Shown: in pieces, positions 1 through 11,787 of the stretch
Layout: each line of letters starts with the position of its first letter
How positions within the stretch are numbered: position 1 is the stretch's first letter
Source of the DNA: Tanypteryx hageni
Lineage: Eukaryota; Arthropoda; Insecta; Odonata; Petaluridae
Assembly: GCA_028673005.1 (NCBI GenBank)
Contig: CM054114.1
Coordinates: 125,145,307 to 125,209,306, forward strand
Length of the DNA stretch: 64,000 nt
Direction of reading: 5' to 3'
The notes under the pieces: model-generated
What the model was told of the DNA's origin: nothing
The model's database searches: none
The model's input: the letters and a program-made list of their open reading frames with translations, nothing else
Made by a program: the position numbers and the translations under genes

Positions 1-1044
1 TAAAAAATACATTGCATTAACGTATTTGAAAAATATTAGTTTGATTTCATAAATGATATCTAATGACACCATATGCTGGCAAGCATATGAATAGGCATGC
101 CTTCAAGAAATCGATGATGTAATGCGGGCCGGAATGCCCGCGGGCCCGTTCTAGAATATAAAGCGGGCACCCCTACGCTTTTACAAAAAATAAGAATGGT
201 CACGAACAAAATCAAACCAACGCGTTATTAGTTATGATCTCTAATACGTTTAGGAAAGAAAACAAGAGAGCAAATTAAATAACCTTTTCTAGTAAATGCG
301 ATTCAAAGCACCGTAGAAGATCACGGTCAGACAGACGAAAAGTACGGCGTTGTTCGCGATCATCAGGTTGGAAACCCTTTCTGCTCTTCAGCATTCTGTT
401 ATCTTCAAATATAAGCAGAGGAAAAAGATACATTACAAATCATTTTATAGCGCGCGTTGAAGTCGGTCTTTGTATATTCTCGAATTGCAGACTTTTTACC
501 ACGTTCCTCTTCACCAGAGTCTATTCTTCCGTGGAATTTCTTCCTATGCAATTTTCGTTGGAACTGTCTTTTAAAAGGAAAAAAGAAGTCCAAACCAGGA
601 CTAATGCAGGCTGGTTTCCCAAAGTTGACGTCCCGAATTGATTACTTATATTGACAGGAAATGCTTCAGTACGTGTTAGTCATTCCAAGAAATTCTTATA
701 CCGTAAATACCATTTCTAATTCATAGTTTATCAATGTATAGAGAAAATTGGAAAACAAATTAATAGACCATTATCAGGTTTACAATACTAAACACAATGT
801 CAAAATCTCTTTCTGATATTGTATTTTGCATGTATTTTTTAAATAAACGAATTTTTAAAATGTTACTGTTTATACGCTAATATGTATGGATCAACTGTCC
901 ATTGCTGAAGGGTAGTCGAGAGGTAAAAGAAAAGAACTCATTTGTTCACTCGTCTATGCTCAAGCCGAATTTGGTAATAATCGTCTCCATGGAAAGAATC
1001 CGATAAAATGCGATTTAAAATGCAAAAATGCTGTTTTAGTATAA
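1..1044. other. Gene-free AT-rich stretch with a palindrome-rich start
   Basis: No reading frame here looks coding. The first 200 bases hold several small perfect palindromes: CATATGCT-GGCA-AGCATATG at 70-89, GGCATGCC near 94-101, and a GC-rich block around 122-150 with GGGCC/GGCCC and CCCGCGGG. The rest is ordinary AT-rich sequence with no RNA gene or transposon end that I can recognise. Confidence 0.55.
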
Positions 1045-1395
1045 ATTCAAGAAAATACGATCAATTATCAAAATTCGGTGGTAAGAATTAGAATCTATAT
1101 TCTTTTTCCCTTAGAAAAGTACAAGCCTCGCTCCGATATCACAATTTTAAGATATTTTAAAGTATTAAAGAAAACATCTCTGCACGATGGATTTGAGATT
1201 TCCTATGTAAAACAAATAGGAAAAAACGTTCCTGGAATCGAACCCGGGACTTAAATCTTCGCCATATTAAATATAGCCCGGAGGTGGGCCGTAGCAGCAC
1301 GAGCCTCATGCCAAGTTTCATGAAAATCGGTCTATTGGTTCAAAAGTTGTTAGTAGGGGACACACACATACAAACATGCACACACACACAGACAG
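1045..1395 (-). repeat. Dispersed repeat copy A with tRNA-like B box
   Basis: This copy aligns over about 350 bp with 1733-2070 in the same orientation. Shared blocks include CTCGCTCCGATAT, CTGCACGATGGATTT, TCCTGGAATCGAACCCGGGA and TTTCATGAAAATCGGTCTA. Read on the minus strand, the third block is CCCGGGTTCGATTCCAGGA, a good pol III B box, so part of the unit is probably tRNA-derived. The plus-strand end runs into a (CA)n-like tract at 1369-1395. A tRNA-derived SINE, or a LINE 3' remnant with a tRNA-like segment, would both fit. The orientation is inferred from the B box only. Confidence 0.6.
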
Positions 1396-1732
1396 AACCA
1401 TTTCATAATGCTATGTTTCCTTTGGAAGCCAGCCTAAACAAGATGATACAAACAGAACTTATTATGCCTACTTTCCATTTAATCATTTATTTAATACTTA
1501 TATTGGCTTTGATAGCTTTAAAGTCATCGCGGATATGTAGCTCTTTGTTTTCCCAAATTTCATAATTTAGCGTTATAAAATACTACAAATACATAGGAAG
1601 GGAATATTAAATTGATTTGTGCGGCAAAAATAACGTGTGTACGTATTACAATATACCGAATCTGAGTCCAACAATAGTTGTTGCTATGGCAACACTCTCG
1701 TAATGACTGCAAAATCGCCATTATTTTCGCAA
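1396..1732. other. Gene-free spacer between two repeat copies
   Basis: This AT-rich sequence lies between copies A and B of the dispersed repeat. A 93-codon frame at 1284-1565 spans the end of copy A and this spacer, but it has no recognisable domain and is best read as chance. Confidence 0.5.
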
Positions 1733-2070
1733 AATTCTAAGAAATACAATCGATAAGCAAAATTCTACGATAAAAATTAGAATCTGCATTCTTTTCCTCA
1801 GAGAAAAGTACACACAAAACTCGCTCCGATATTACAATTCTAAGATATTTTAATGTGCAAGAGAAAATTACCCTGCACGATGGATTTCAGATTATCAGGT
1901 AAATCAAATGGGAAGGATAGTTCCTGGAATCGAACCCGGGACTTCAATCTTCGCAACAATAACTATTCTCGGGAGCTCGGCCCATGTAGCAAGAGATTTT
2001 CACCAAGTTTCATGAAAATCGGTCTATTGGTTCAAAAGTTAATATGGGGACGGACAGACAAACACAACGA
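1733..2070 (-). repeat. Dispersed repeat copy B with tRNA-like B box
   Basis: This is the second copy of the unit at 1045-1395, by eye roughly three-quarters identical. It keeps the minus-strand B box (GGGTTCGATTCC, complement of 1921-1940), the CTGCACGATGGATTTCAG block and the TTTCATGAAAATCGGTCTAT block. It then ends in GGGGACGGACAGACAAACAC, the kind of ACAGACA-rich terminus common at the ends of arthropod dispersed repeats. A third, more decayed relative lies at 26440-26630. Confidence 0.6.
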
Positions 2071-4011
2071 CAAAACTATAAGTCTTTTTCCATTCTCGAA
2101 AGTAGACTAAAAATGGGCTAATTGCGAAGGCGATAATTATGCTTATAGTGACCAACCGTAGTGATTTGCGCGGCACTGATTTTGATACTGAGTAACTGTC
2201 TGTACCGATTTTTGTGCCGATTTTTATACCGATTAACGAATATTTTTATTTTTTATTTTATAATTTGTCTGACATCAACCAAACGTCTCGGCGTTTTTGA
2301 CACAGAGATTTATCCTCCTTATTGTGTGTAGTGTCGTTCAAATTCCTCTTGACCATAGATAATTCGCAAAAACTGGTACAAATATTTTTCAATCTTGAGT
2401 CGACCCAACTCTTTTGTGCTGATTTTTCTCACATTTTCCCACTTTCGTTTTTTTTGAGATTATAATTACTGATTTGTACTAAAAAAAACGTTCACTTTAA
2501 TTATGCCAGTAAATGAGGTAACATTTCCGATTTGAAATCGGTACCCAGAGTAGAGCAATAGCAGTAGTAGGGATAACCGATCTCCTTCACAAACGAACGG
2601 CCGTTTTATGATAGTCCCGTAAAAGCGGCAACATCCGCACAACATCTGCACACGAGTTTTCCAATCTCTCAGACGCAATTTCCATTTCCCCTCCCGAAGA
2701 GAGGGGCTCCCCCTCCACCTCCTCCTCCCAACCCTCTCTTCTCTCCCCCTCTCTTCCTGAACACCCCCTCCTTTTAAAAACGGGGGAGAACTTTCACCGC
2801 GACCTTGGCCTTGACTCAGGGTTACGCCTGTATCCCTCTCTTTCTATCCCTCTCTCTCTCTATCTCACTTCAAGAGCAGAATGCGAGCGGGAAAAGTGAC
2901 ACCCTGCGGGCTTTATTTTCTTCCCTCTCTCTCTCCACTCCTATCTCACTCTCTCTCTCCTTTCTACCCGTCATCCATCCCGTCCAACTCCTCCAACATG
3001 GCAGGAAATCTGTGTTCGAGAAATATTTTTCCGAGGGATTTTCTTCCAGTTTCTTTTGAAGCCATTCGAAAAAATAGGATTTGATTGCCTCGAAAAGTCG
3101 TAAAAATCACGGCGATAAATTGTTCGAGAGGATTTTTTATTATCATTTCTTTCTCGGCGAGAGAGAGAGCTTTTTTTATCATCATCCTTCTTCGTGAGAA
3201 GATGTAGACACGAATTTTTTTTCGCGTTCCAATTTTTTCCCCACTTGAGTTATTGCAATATTGAGTAAGAAACACGAGGAAAGCGTCGCGGAGACTGTGA
3301 AAGAGATTTTCACGTTGTTTCTCGGTTTCTTCGGAGGAAAAATGTTTTGCTGCGGCGAGAAGAGGGAGAAAGGAAGGAATTGAGGAACGTAGCGGAATCT
3401 TTTACGGGGATTATTCGCGCCTCGGAAGTCTTTTATTTTTTTCCCAGTCTCGGATGTTCACCCGCTTTTTTCCCTCCCTCTCTCTCTCTCTATATATATA
3501 TATAAAGGTGACATTGGCGAAAGCAAGACGGAGATGCGAGAGTAAAAAGAAAATCGAAAGAAAACAAAAACAACTCGGTCGTTTTAAAACGCTGACCGAA
3601 CGGATTTTATAACCCGAACGAGACCACCGAATCCGCTTCGCAATGATGCATGGCTCTTGTTTTTGCAATCGGGTCGTTTTTTAAAAATAAATAAAACGTG
3701 CTTTCTTCTGAAATATAAATTGCAATGGCACGAAGACATATGATTTGTCGTCACTTAGACGCACTCCTTCTCGCTTCGGTGGTTATCTCTTTATTTCGTG
3801 ACGAGCTTAAATCGACTGCAATCGGACGTTTTCCGCGTCGTGTGTTTTCTTTCATCACTTAATCTAAGCGCAATTCTGTCTGAAGAGGAAGTTTTTCATT
3901 TCCTGCGGTTAAAAATCCTTCTGCGAATAATGCGAAAATCGATTAAAAATCGTAGAAACGATAACTTGAAGAAGTTGAAAAGTATGAATCGCATGCATAA
4001 AGCACATGTAT
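2071..4011. other. Gene-free stretch with pyrimidine-rich tracts
   Basis: No coding sequence is supported. Nearly all of 2690-2975 is C and T on the plus strand (CTCTCTCTCT runs), which keeps several frames open by avoiding stop codons. A short GA tract lies near 3160-3170. The frames of 67-103 codons in this area are products of that base skew. Confidence 0.55.
3473..3504. repeat. (CT)n-(TA)n compound microsatellite
   Basis: A run of CT dinucleotides passes directly into TA dinucleotides. It is a simple compound microsatellite with no coding meaning. Confidence 0.9.
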
Positions 4012-4019
4012 TTTTAATG

Positions 4020-4509
4020 CAGTGGTGGCCAAAACTACGGCCCGCGGGCCACTTCCGGCCTGCTGAATGTTGGATCCGATTCGCCACGAGTTAAACTATT
4101 GAAGGACACAACGATGCGTGAAATGAAAGTAGAAATTTGTAAAAACGATGTATGTTCCCTTCTAATCACTATTTCAACATATAATAACAGTCAACCCCCG
4201 ATTTAGCGCCAGCGTGTGTCCATCACTGTCATTGGCGCTAAGGCGGGGATGGCGGTAAATCGAGGAATGTGCTTGCTCTATGTAACCATAAGATGGAAGT
4301 TCTGTTCACAACGATTCATGGGAGGTATGCGGGGATGGCACTATATAGGGGGGCGCTTAATTGGGATTTGATTACATTTAAAACGAATCGGGTAAAAATG
4401 AAACCCCAACACAACCCTTTAATTTCCTCAAATTATTCTCGACTGCGTGCGGCCCTCGATGCGGAAGTGGACCATGTGGCCCTCGAACCGAAAGTTTCGG
4501 ACACCACTG
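4020..4509. mobile_element. Non-autonomous hAT-like element, interrupted by a MITE
   Basis: The left end reads CAGTGGTGGCCAAAACTACG and the right end, reverse-complemented, reads CAGTGGTGTCCGAAACTTTC. Both continue into a GGGCCAC block, as expected for hAT terminal inverted repeats (CAGTGGTGG-type ends). The flanking octamers TTTTAATG (4012-4019) and CATTTACG (4510-4517) agree at only four positions, so the 8-bp target duplication is decayed or uncertain. No transposase frame is present. About 190 bp of the interior is a separate TA-target MITE, leaving a hAT-like unit of only about 300 bp. Confidence 0.65.
4188..4374. mobile_element. TA-target MITE copy, nested in the hAT-like element
   Basis: This copy aligns with the clean copy at 29402-29568. 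Shared landmarks are CCCGATTTAGCGCC against CCGCGATTTAGTGCC at the left, and GGCACTATATAGGGGGGC against GGCACCATATAGGGGGGC near the right. The left end is preceded by a TA. The right end has drifted, so its last few bases are approximate. It lies inside the element bounded at 4020 and 4509 and must therefore have inserted later. Confidence 0.65.
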
Positions 4510-7500
4510 CATTTACGTATGTGAATAGAGGGCCATGACGGGTGCCGAGATGCATATGCGCCTCAGACAGCACCTTTCCAGAGGGGCGGCACCGCACCAG
4601 AGTCCATCCAAACCTATGCTCTGATCTCGGAGCAGCATTTAGTTTTGAGGAGACATATTTCAAGGCCGAGGGCCTATTTGGAGGTGTCGGAAAGAGCCGT
4701 TGCGTGGAAATCTGCATTCCTAGGCGAAAAGACAAAATGCCGCCCATGGAAAAGTGCCGCCTTAGGCGGTCGCCTCTCACACTCACCTCACGCGATGACC
4801 CTGATTTCATACATGCAAAACACCGTTGCTAAGCAAATAAAAAACCTCGCATTCAGGTGAGTATGATGCATTCATTTCAAAGCAAAACAAACAGTTTGCA
4901 TTACAACCTCCAAACGTCGACTTTTTTAAGGTAAAAATCTACATTTTCAAATTTCCTTTGAAATCACATGCACGGATAAAGAGTTAACCAAATTTCGAAC
5001 TCGAGATTCCATTCGATCGGTTCTTGAGAATGACTCAGATCATTTGGCATGCTTGCCCGACAAAAAAACATAGTAGCCTAAGTAACTTAGCAACCAAATT
5101 GAAATAATAATAGTGATTTTTTCATCGCAAAAAATAATTTCCTTATTTGAAAATGAAAAACTCGGTTGCTGTGGAATATAAGAAGTTGAAAAACTGTGGA
5201 GTGAAAATATTTCGCTCGGATGGAGAAAACAAGAGAATCATGAGGCGCGTAGTAGGGTTTCCTCTCGCAGTGTGGGGAACTTTGGACCAAAGCCAAGCGA
5301 AACGATTCCGCTTCGTAAAAAAAATTCTCTTGCCAATTGTCTCTATCGTCTACATCGCCTTCGGAAAATGTTCAAAAAGAACATTGTGCGTGAGAATTTT
5401 TTCATTTTTCCCAGTTTTCGTCGAAGTTTTTTGAAAAAGACGAGGAATATTAAAGGTGACACGGCAAAGTTTCGACTGACGATCGACAGATGTCGTTCCG
5501 GAATAAATTCAGTATTCTAGATCGTGCGTTTTCTGAAGCTGACGGCGTAAGACTAAGTGAAACGCACAGTTAATACACGATACGTTTAATCATTGACACA
5601 ATTATATAAATTTGCGTGGTTCGATCAGAAATAACCGTTAAATCTATTGGCGAAAAAATTCCAGCACCGTGCGATTAAATAGGATTTTACGCCCATCTTT
5701 CGTTTTAACAATTAAATTCTATCCGCACGGTCTGAAAATATAGTGTCTTGAGTCAGGTATCCGGTCGCCATATTTTCCTCCGTGGAGTTGAAATATTTTT
5801 GAGACAATTCCGCGATGGTTCTTCCGAGGCAAACGTAAGACGTTTTAAGCGCATTTGTTTTTAAAAAACTTTTTGCCCAAAAATACGACACAGGAAGATA
5901 GTGGATTATGTTCTTAATAAAGACACGGTTTGATTAGGATGGAAACAATTTTTTTCTTGGAAGAAATGAAATCATCCCATTAATTAATGTTTAGAATCCG
6001 AAAAAAGACGAGAGTTATTTAGTTCTGCGGCCGATTTTAGCTACTGTGAGTATACGTCTCATAACTAAAATTAGATCATTATTTCCTGCCACCATAAACT
6101 TCATGAGGAAACCAACCTGGTATTTTCCTCTCCGCGAAATGTATACTAAAGTACTTGGAGAACGGAGGATCAGAATAATCTAAATGTAATGGAGTAGTAA
6201 AAATATAATACAACCGAAAATGTCCATAGAATTTTCGTAAAAGTTAACCCGGAATCAAGTTTATTGCAGATAAAGGTAATGTATAAATTAGTATGTTTTT
6301 CATCGACATGAAACTAATGTTTAATTTGAAATGTGATAAAAAGCATTATGAGTTTAATGTTTCGGCACATGACTTTTTCAGAGCGTAAAAATTAACTCTC
6401 GATCATAATTTATGTCTTATTAGTTCGAAAAAATCAATTCTGAGGCGAAATATTTTATAATTTTCCATCTCACTCTGCAAACAGATTTTAATTTATGAAA
6501 TCGAAAAAGAAGTTAAAAATGTTGGATCAATTTATCAAATATTAATATAAAATAATTTCTCCAGCAGAATGTAATGGCCAACTTTAATGAATACATCGAT
6601 TGAAGTTATTTTTAAGTGCGTTAAATTTTGTAAAAGCGAGAAAACGTGTAGTCATGTCAATTAATCGGGAAGAAATCACGCTAACGTTATATTTTACAGG
6701 AATTCATAGCATTCTTAATAGACAGAATTGAGGTGCTAGCTAAACACCTTGACCTACTTTTAGCAGTAATAATTTTCGCTATTTAGGGCATTAATGCATT
6801 TTTAGGGACAACCTCTGAAAGTTCGTCTGAATTTAAAAACATATTCATCTCGCCACGACTTCTCGACAACTCCTTCAATTTTTGCCGCGTTTGAAAGGGC
6901 TGTCTGAAACAGCTGAATCATACACGATTCTTAATTTATTTTCAATGCATCGACAGAGAATTCTATTCTCGTAACTTCATCCATTCGCCTGTTTAACTGA
7001 TGGGATTTTTCCACGCTCTGTCAACTCGAGATAAATTTATAAAGATAACAACAATTTCTGTCCGACGAATCAGGCGAAAACTCGACGTTTTAATCAAGTC
7101 TTTCTCACCCGAAAGGCAAGGCTTAGAAACCGCAATAACGCCACCCAGCAATCGCAAAGAACTTTCTGCAGAAACCTCAACGGTTCTTTCGAACAAATCG
7201 ACACAAGGTTAATTTTTGAAATGGTTTTTAGAATGGGCGGGGGGTATGTTATTATGTGGCGGCGTTCTCTATAACACGTTACAACAACGGCACCCGAGGC
7301 CCCTCGAAGGTGGAAACGCTCGGTGTTTATTATAAGAGTGCACCCGAGCCGTGGAGGCGGCCTCTGGGAGGATCTGGAAGAGGAGAGGAAGCGGAGTCAT
7401 GCGGCCCATCCCGTGAAGAAAGGGCAAAACAGGGTTGCGCCAGAGGTCACGCGAAGGGCGTCCAAGGAGAAGCCCTTAATGGACGAGGAGGAAAAGCGTA

Positions 7501-8833
7501 CCGAGAGAAAGAGAGAGGGCGGGTTTTTTTCATCGAGTTCCGTCGATTATAGATGCGATTCGGCCGTGTCACCGGCTGGCGTTTTCGAATGTGTAAACCC
7601 TTTCTTCCAACCGATGGGCGCTCGGTCGATGGCGGGGGCTGTTTCGCGCCAACAGCGTTCGTGTAAACTCGATGGTGATGATTCCGATCCCTTTGCGATC
7701 GATGTACAACTGTTTTAACGATTGAGAATTTTCATCAGTGCCAAGTTTATGACTGAAAATTTCATAAACGTTTTAAGGTGTGATCGGCTGGGAAGATTCC
7801 TTCTGGAGCTCCGATATAGGGATGCGAAGTAATATATTATGCGGATATGATACACGCAGCATCATTAATATTTTACTACTCTCACGAGGAATAGGAATTG
7901 GATGGAATTAGCAACAGTATTTTACTCATTCCTGTCTACCAAACAATAGATCTGTATTTGTTTTTAACAAAGTTCAATGTTGAAACTTCTGTTCACAAAC
8001 GTAGGTTGATCCAAATTTGCAGACAGACGCAGTGCAAGGTCATGCAGTTCAGGTTAGTTGTTTTCGGGAACAAATTTCCAAAAAGCTTTTAAATCTGGGA
8101 AAGTTGGTGACTCACAAAACTCGCGAACTTTTGCTACGAGGTCTGAGTGATTCTTAATTTCAGCAATTTCCAATTGGAGTTTTTCGCTGTCCAAAATAGA
8201 GAAGAGAGAGAGAGACGCTGTTTCTTTCAGCTTCGAAGTCTTCGAAATGGAAACTAAACGAATAATATAGCGCTGAAATAGCGGAATAATAGCTATTAAA
8301 GTTCAAGCACAAATGATTACTTCCACTTTGGAAACGTTTTAGAGTTGAAAATTGGTCCAGTTTTTCTAAGATAAACTCCTAGAAAATAATTTCAGTTTAG
8401 CCTTGAAAGAATTTACAAGGTTAAACTGTTGGAAATAAGCAATTGAGAGTATAAGAAAGATAAGAGAATCAAAACAAATGTCAGATTTTGGTTTCACTCG
8501 AACCAAAAATATTTTTTTTTCGCTTGAATGCCATACCAACTGTCGTCGCGGGCCATGGGTTGGCACTAAATGGATTTACTCGAAATTTAGAATTGATACG
8601 GCTAGGAAAGTACTTTTATAGTATTTTGGAATTTTCTTGCAGGGATATAATGCTTTTCTCGGTTGCGTTAGAAAATAGTGGGCGTGAAGGAGATTTTCAG
8701 AAAAAACTTCTCTAAATGAGTAGTGTAGAAGAATTTATATTGATAAAAGAATGAATTACAATTTTACCGTATTTCATCTGGTATTTAAGTCAATTTCACT
8801 AACACATGGCAGCAACATATTTTTTCAGCGAAT
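4510..8833. other. Gene-free stretch, partly GC-richer
   Basis: No gene is recognised. At 4540-4800 the sequence is GC-richer, with GGGGCGGCACC and GTGCCGCC blocks in opposite orientation, possibly another decayed mobile sequence. At 7240-7720 a CpG-rich block holds overlapping frames of 98 and 131 codons, rich in K, R and E. They match no family I know, and I do not call them genes. The intervening sequence is plain AT-rich DNA. Confidence 0.45.
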
Positions 8834-8835
8834 AA

Positions 8836-8927
8836 TTATATATATATATATATAAATATATAAATAAAAATAAATAAATAAATAAATAAATATATGTAAA
8901 TAAATAAATAAATATATATATATATAA
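8836..8927. repeat. (TA)n/(AAAT)n compound microsatellite
   Basis: TA dinucleotides alternate with AAAT tetranucleotides (TAAATAAATAAATAAA) and end again in TA. It is simple low-complexity DNA. Confidence 0.92.
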
Positions 8928-10432
8928 TGTGTGAATGTAAAATGTATCCATATCCGGCTAAAAAGAACGCGGCTCTAGGCATACTATGAATAGGAGGGGA
9001 TCAAGGACATCCACCTGAAGCGAAATTCCCCTTCGCCGATTTATAGTTCACCCATAAAATTTTCGGAATCCCTGTGGGAGGGGTGGATACGTCCAATTCC
9101 TATGACCTCCTCCCCCTCCACCGCCGCACGCCGGAATGGTTCGAATTGGCACACAGACAGGAGCGCGCTCCGCGTTTAAAAAACAAAAGGCACGCACGGG
9201 CATGAAGATCTTGAGCACGAGTCCGGAACATGAAATGATAACCCTCAAGGTAGCACCGAGGAAAAAACGGATTATTTTTTTTTCGAGTGGCTAAAGGATA
9301 GCGGCTGGAGCGGAATGATTTTTAAGATTGAGAAAAAGAGCATCAGGACGAATTAAGATGGGAAAATTATTACCTTTCCGGTGACGAAAAGGAGAATAGT
9401 GATATCCTCTGCGGTTTTACACAGAGAGAGAGAGAGAGAGAGAAAAAGAGGAAGGAACGATGTTTTCCTTTCATGTCGGTATTCTTCCAGTCTCAAGACG
9501 TGGAAAGAAGAACAAAAACAAGAGCCGCCATTTTGCATCCAAATCCTTGAGGCGAAAAAAATTCCAAGCGATAGAGATATAGACTTTTCTTTTGCAACGC
9601 TTCTAAAAATCGTGCTCAAGAGTAAAGCTGTATATTTAAAAAATAAGGTTACATATTTTCTAAACATGTCTGGAGAATTTTTCTTTTCGTCCTGCAGAAT
9701 ATTTTTTCATACGAAATCGTTCCGAAGCCGGGCGCTAAAAAATACAACATTTTTGAGGCATAATATTAGGATTGTTAAGCGTCGGTCCTGAGAATGTTTC
9801 GCGCATTTCGTAATTGGCACTTTATCGTGAGTCTTGGGGAGTGAAATTGCTCGCGAGCTTACGAAGATACCCGTTAGAGGACTCGCAATATCTCTCGTTT
9901 GGAAGTTTAGTTTTATATCGTTCGAAAAACGGAGACAGACGTTTTTTTACTTTTCATTTATGATTTAAATATAAATAAAATATTTTTAAAGTAGGTAATT
10001 ATAATAAAAATTTCCTATTAATATGGACCACAGTTAATTTAAAAATGGCAATAAGAATGAAAATACAAATTAAGAACATCTTAAACAATAATAAGAGCTT
10101 TAACGAATAACGATGGAAATTGTACTAACATTATTACACACATTTTCTTGGCCATGAATAAGCTACTGAAGTTTTCATGGAAATATTATTTTTTAAACCA
10201 TTTACAAAACTTACAATTTACCGAATATATTAACTTTTCATTCACATCTTTTTCAGTGAGCATTATGAAGCGACTCCACGAGTTACTAAGATAAGCCAAA
10301 CTAAGCAGAACAAGTAGGGGTGTACACGGGCTTACCGTCGTACAGAACTGATTTTCGTGCTTATTAGATCCGTTCTAAGCATGTTCATTTCGTTTTGCCA
10401 TTCTATACTCGCCCTACAAACAAAATTTCTTT
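8928..10432. other. Gene-free stretch with a GA microsatellite
   Basis: A CpG-containing block at 9020-9250 is flanked by AT-rich sequence. A short (AG)n tract occupies about 9424-9442 and opens frames on both strands (104 and 136 codons) with no recognisable domain. Nothing else identifiable was seen. Confidence 0.5.
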
Positions 10433-11190
10433 TTGAAATCGGTTCAGCCAATACCTTCGGAATTCATAGTTATTGAAAAATTCTAACCTTGATATTTTGG
10501 TAGACCTTCTTAGTCGATCCGGAAGAAATATACTATTTTAGTTGGGTAATTATTTATGAAAATTATAAATACCATATTTGGTTAAAATCCATGCGGTCAA
10601 ATCTCTAGAAATACGTGTAAAAGAAATATTATTTTACCATTTTATGTGGTAGCCCTGCTATTTAGCTCTCTTTAAACATCTTGATTTCATTATGCAATAT
10701 ATGCAATATTTAGTTGAATTCCTTCCATATCCTGAATTACTGAAATAGTTTAATTTATAATTGTGGCACCCCTGTTTGACTGATTCGGTTTAAATATGCT
10801 AATATGTATATATATATATATGTAAATAATAAACATTAAATTTGGTTAAAATTGATGAAGACAGTTCAACACAAATACGTGTAAAAACAATTTTTTTATT
10901 CCTTGTATTGTGGCAGCCCTGCTTTTTATATCTATATAAAAATCTTGATTTTGTTATTTTATGTTGCACGCCTCCTTTATACTTAATTTAGTTGAAATCG
11001 GTTGAGCCAATTCCTTCCAAATTTATAATTACCGAAAAGTTTAACTTTGCAATTGTGGCACCCCTGCTGAGTCGATCTGGTCCAAATATGTCATTTGGTC
11101 ATTAATTTATGTGAATATTTTATGTACCAAATTTGGTTGAAATCGGTTCGGCCAATTCTTCCCTGATATATGCGTACGTACGGACGGAGG
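10433..11190. repeat. Degenerate ~280-bp tandem repeat, about 2.7 units
   Basis: The block GAAATCGGTTCAGCCAAT / GTTGAATTCCTTCCAT / GAAATCGGTTGAGCCAATTC recurs at about 10438, 10713 and 10993. The companion block TGGYAGCCCTGCT recurs at about 10650 and 10912, and GTGGCACCCCTG at about 10764 and 11047. The period is therefore close to 280 bp. The last unit ends in GGTTGAAATCGGTTCGGCCA followed by GTACGTACGGACGGAGGGACG. A small (TA)n lies at 10806-10820. No reading frame persists through the units, so this looks like decayed mobile-element sequence amplified in tandem. Confidence 0.6.
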
Positions 11191-11699
11191 GACGAACATC
11201 ACGAAGATAATAGTGCTTTTCAGCAATGACGAAATGTACTAATAATAATACACTAGGGTCTCCGCCCCTACGCGCCACGCTGCCGGTGAGTAACCATGAA
11301 CCAACTCCATTCGCCGTATTTTTAAGGTAGAAAATTATATCTAGCCCTATATTCGAGCTTCTCTCTCTCCCTTCCTCCCACTCCTCCCCTATTTCCCTCT
11401 CTCTCTCTCAACCTCCCTCTATCCCTCTCTCTATTCCTCTCTTTCTACCTCCCTCTATCCTTCCCTTCCACAAAACTTCCACTTTCCCTTATTCTCACCC
11501 TCCCCCTCCCCCTGCCTCTCTCTTTCTCTTCTCCCTCTCCTTTCTCTTTCTCTCTCCCCTTTCCCCATACTCCCATCTTCCTCCGTTCTCCCAATACGTC
11601 CTATGTAATTTTATGAGTGCGGCAACAATGGTGGTTGATCTTGGCAACGAAACGGCTCTGATAAGGCCCGGAAATCCACTAACGTATTATTATAGCTTG
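11191..11699. repeat. Pyrimidine-rich low-complexity tract
   Basis: From about 11357 to 11590 the plus strand is almost purely C and T, with CCTCTCTCTA/CCTCCCTCTATCC sub-repeats of 15-25 bases. The flanks are unremarkable and no gene is seen. Confidence 0.7.
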
Positions 11700-11703
11700 T
11701 TAA

Positions 11704-11783
11704 CCCTTAATCCGTATTATGGGTGCCCGAGACCGTGGATCCATACTTCTAATATTGTTCAAATACATACTTCTGGTTAAGGG
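11704..11783. mobile_element. 80-bp piggyBac-like micro-MITE with TTAA duplication
   Basis: A perfect TTAA lies immediately outside each end (11700-11703 and 11784-11787). The ends are CCCTTAATCC on the left and CCCTTAACCA on the right, reverse-complemented. TTAA target duplications with CCC-starting inverted repeats are the hallmark of the piggyBac superfamily. The unit is far too short to encode anything. The same CCCTTAA terminus recurs at 38712-39073. Confidence 0.6.
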
Positions 11784-11787
11784 TTAA

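Noticed and set aside
7256..7718. Overlapping 98- and 131-codon frames in a GC-rich block
   Set aside because: The composition is Lys/Arg/Glu-rich with no recognisable motif. Frames overlap in different phases, as expected by chance in GC-rich DNA.
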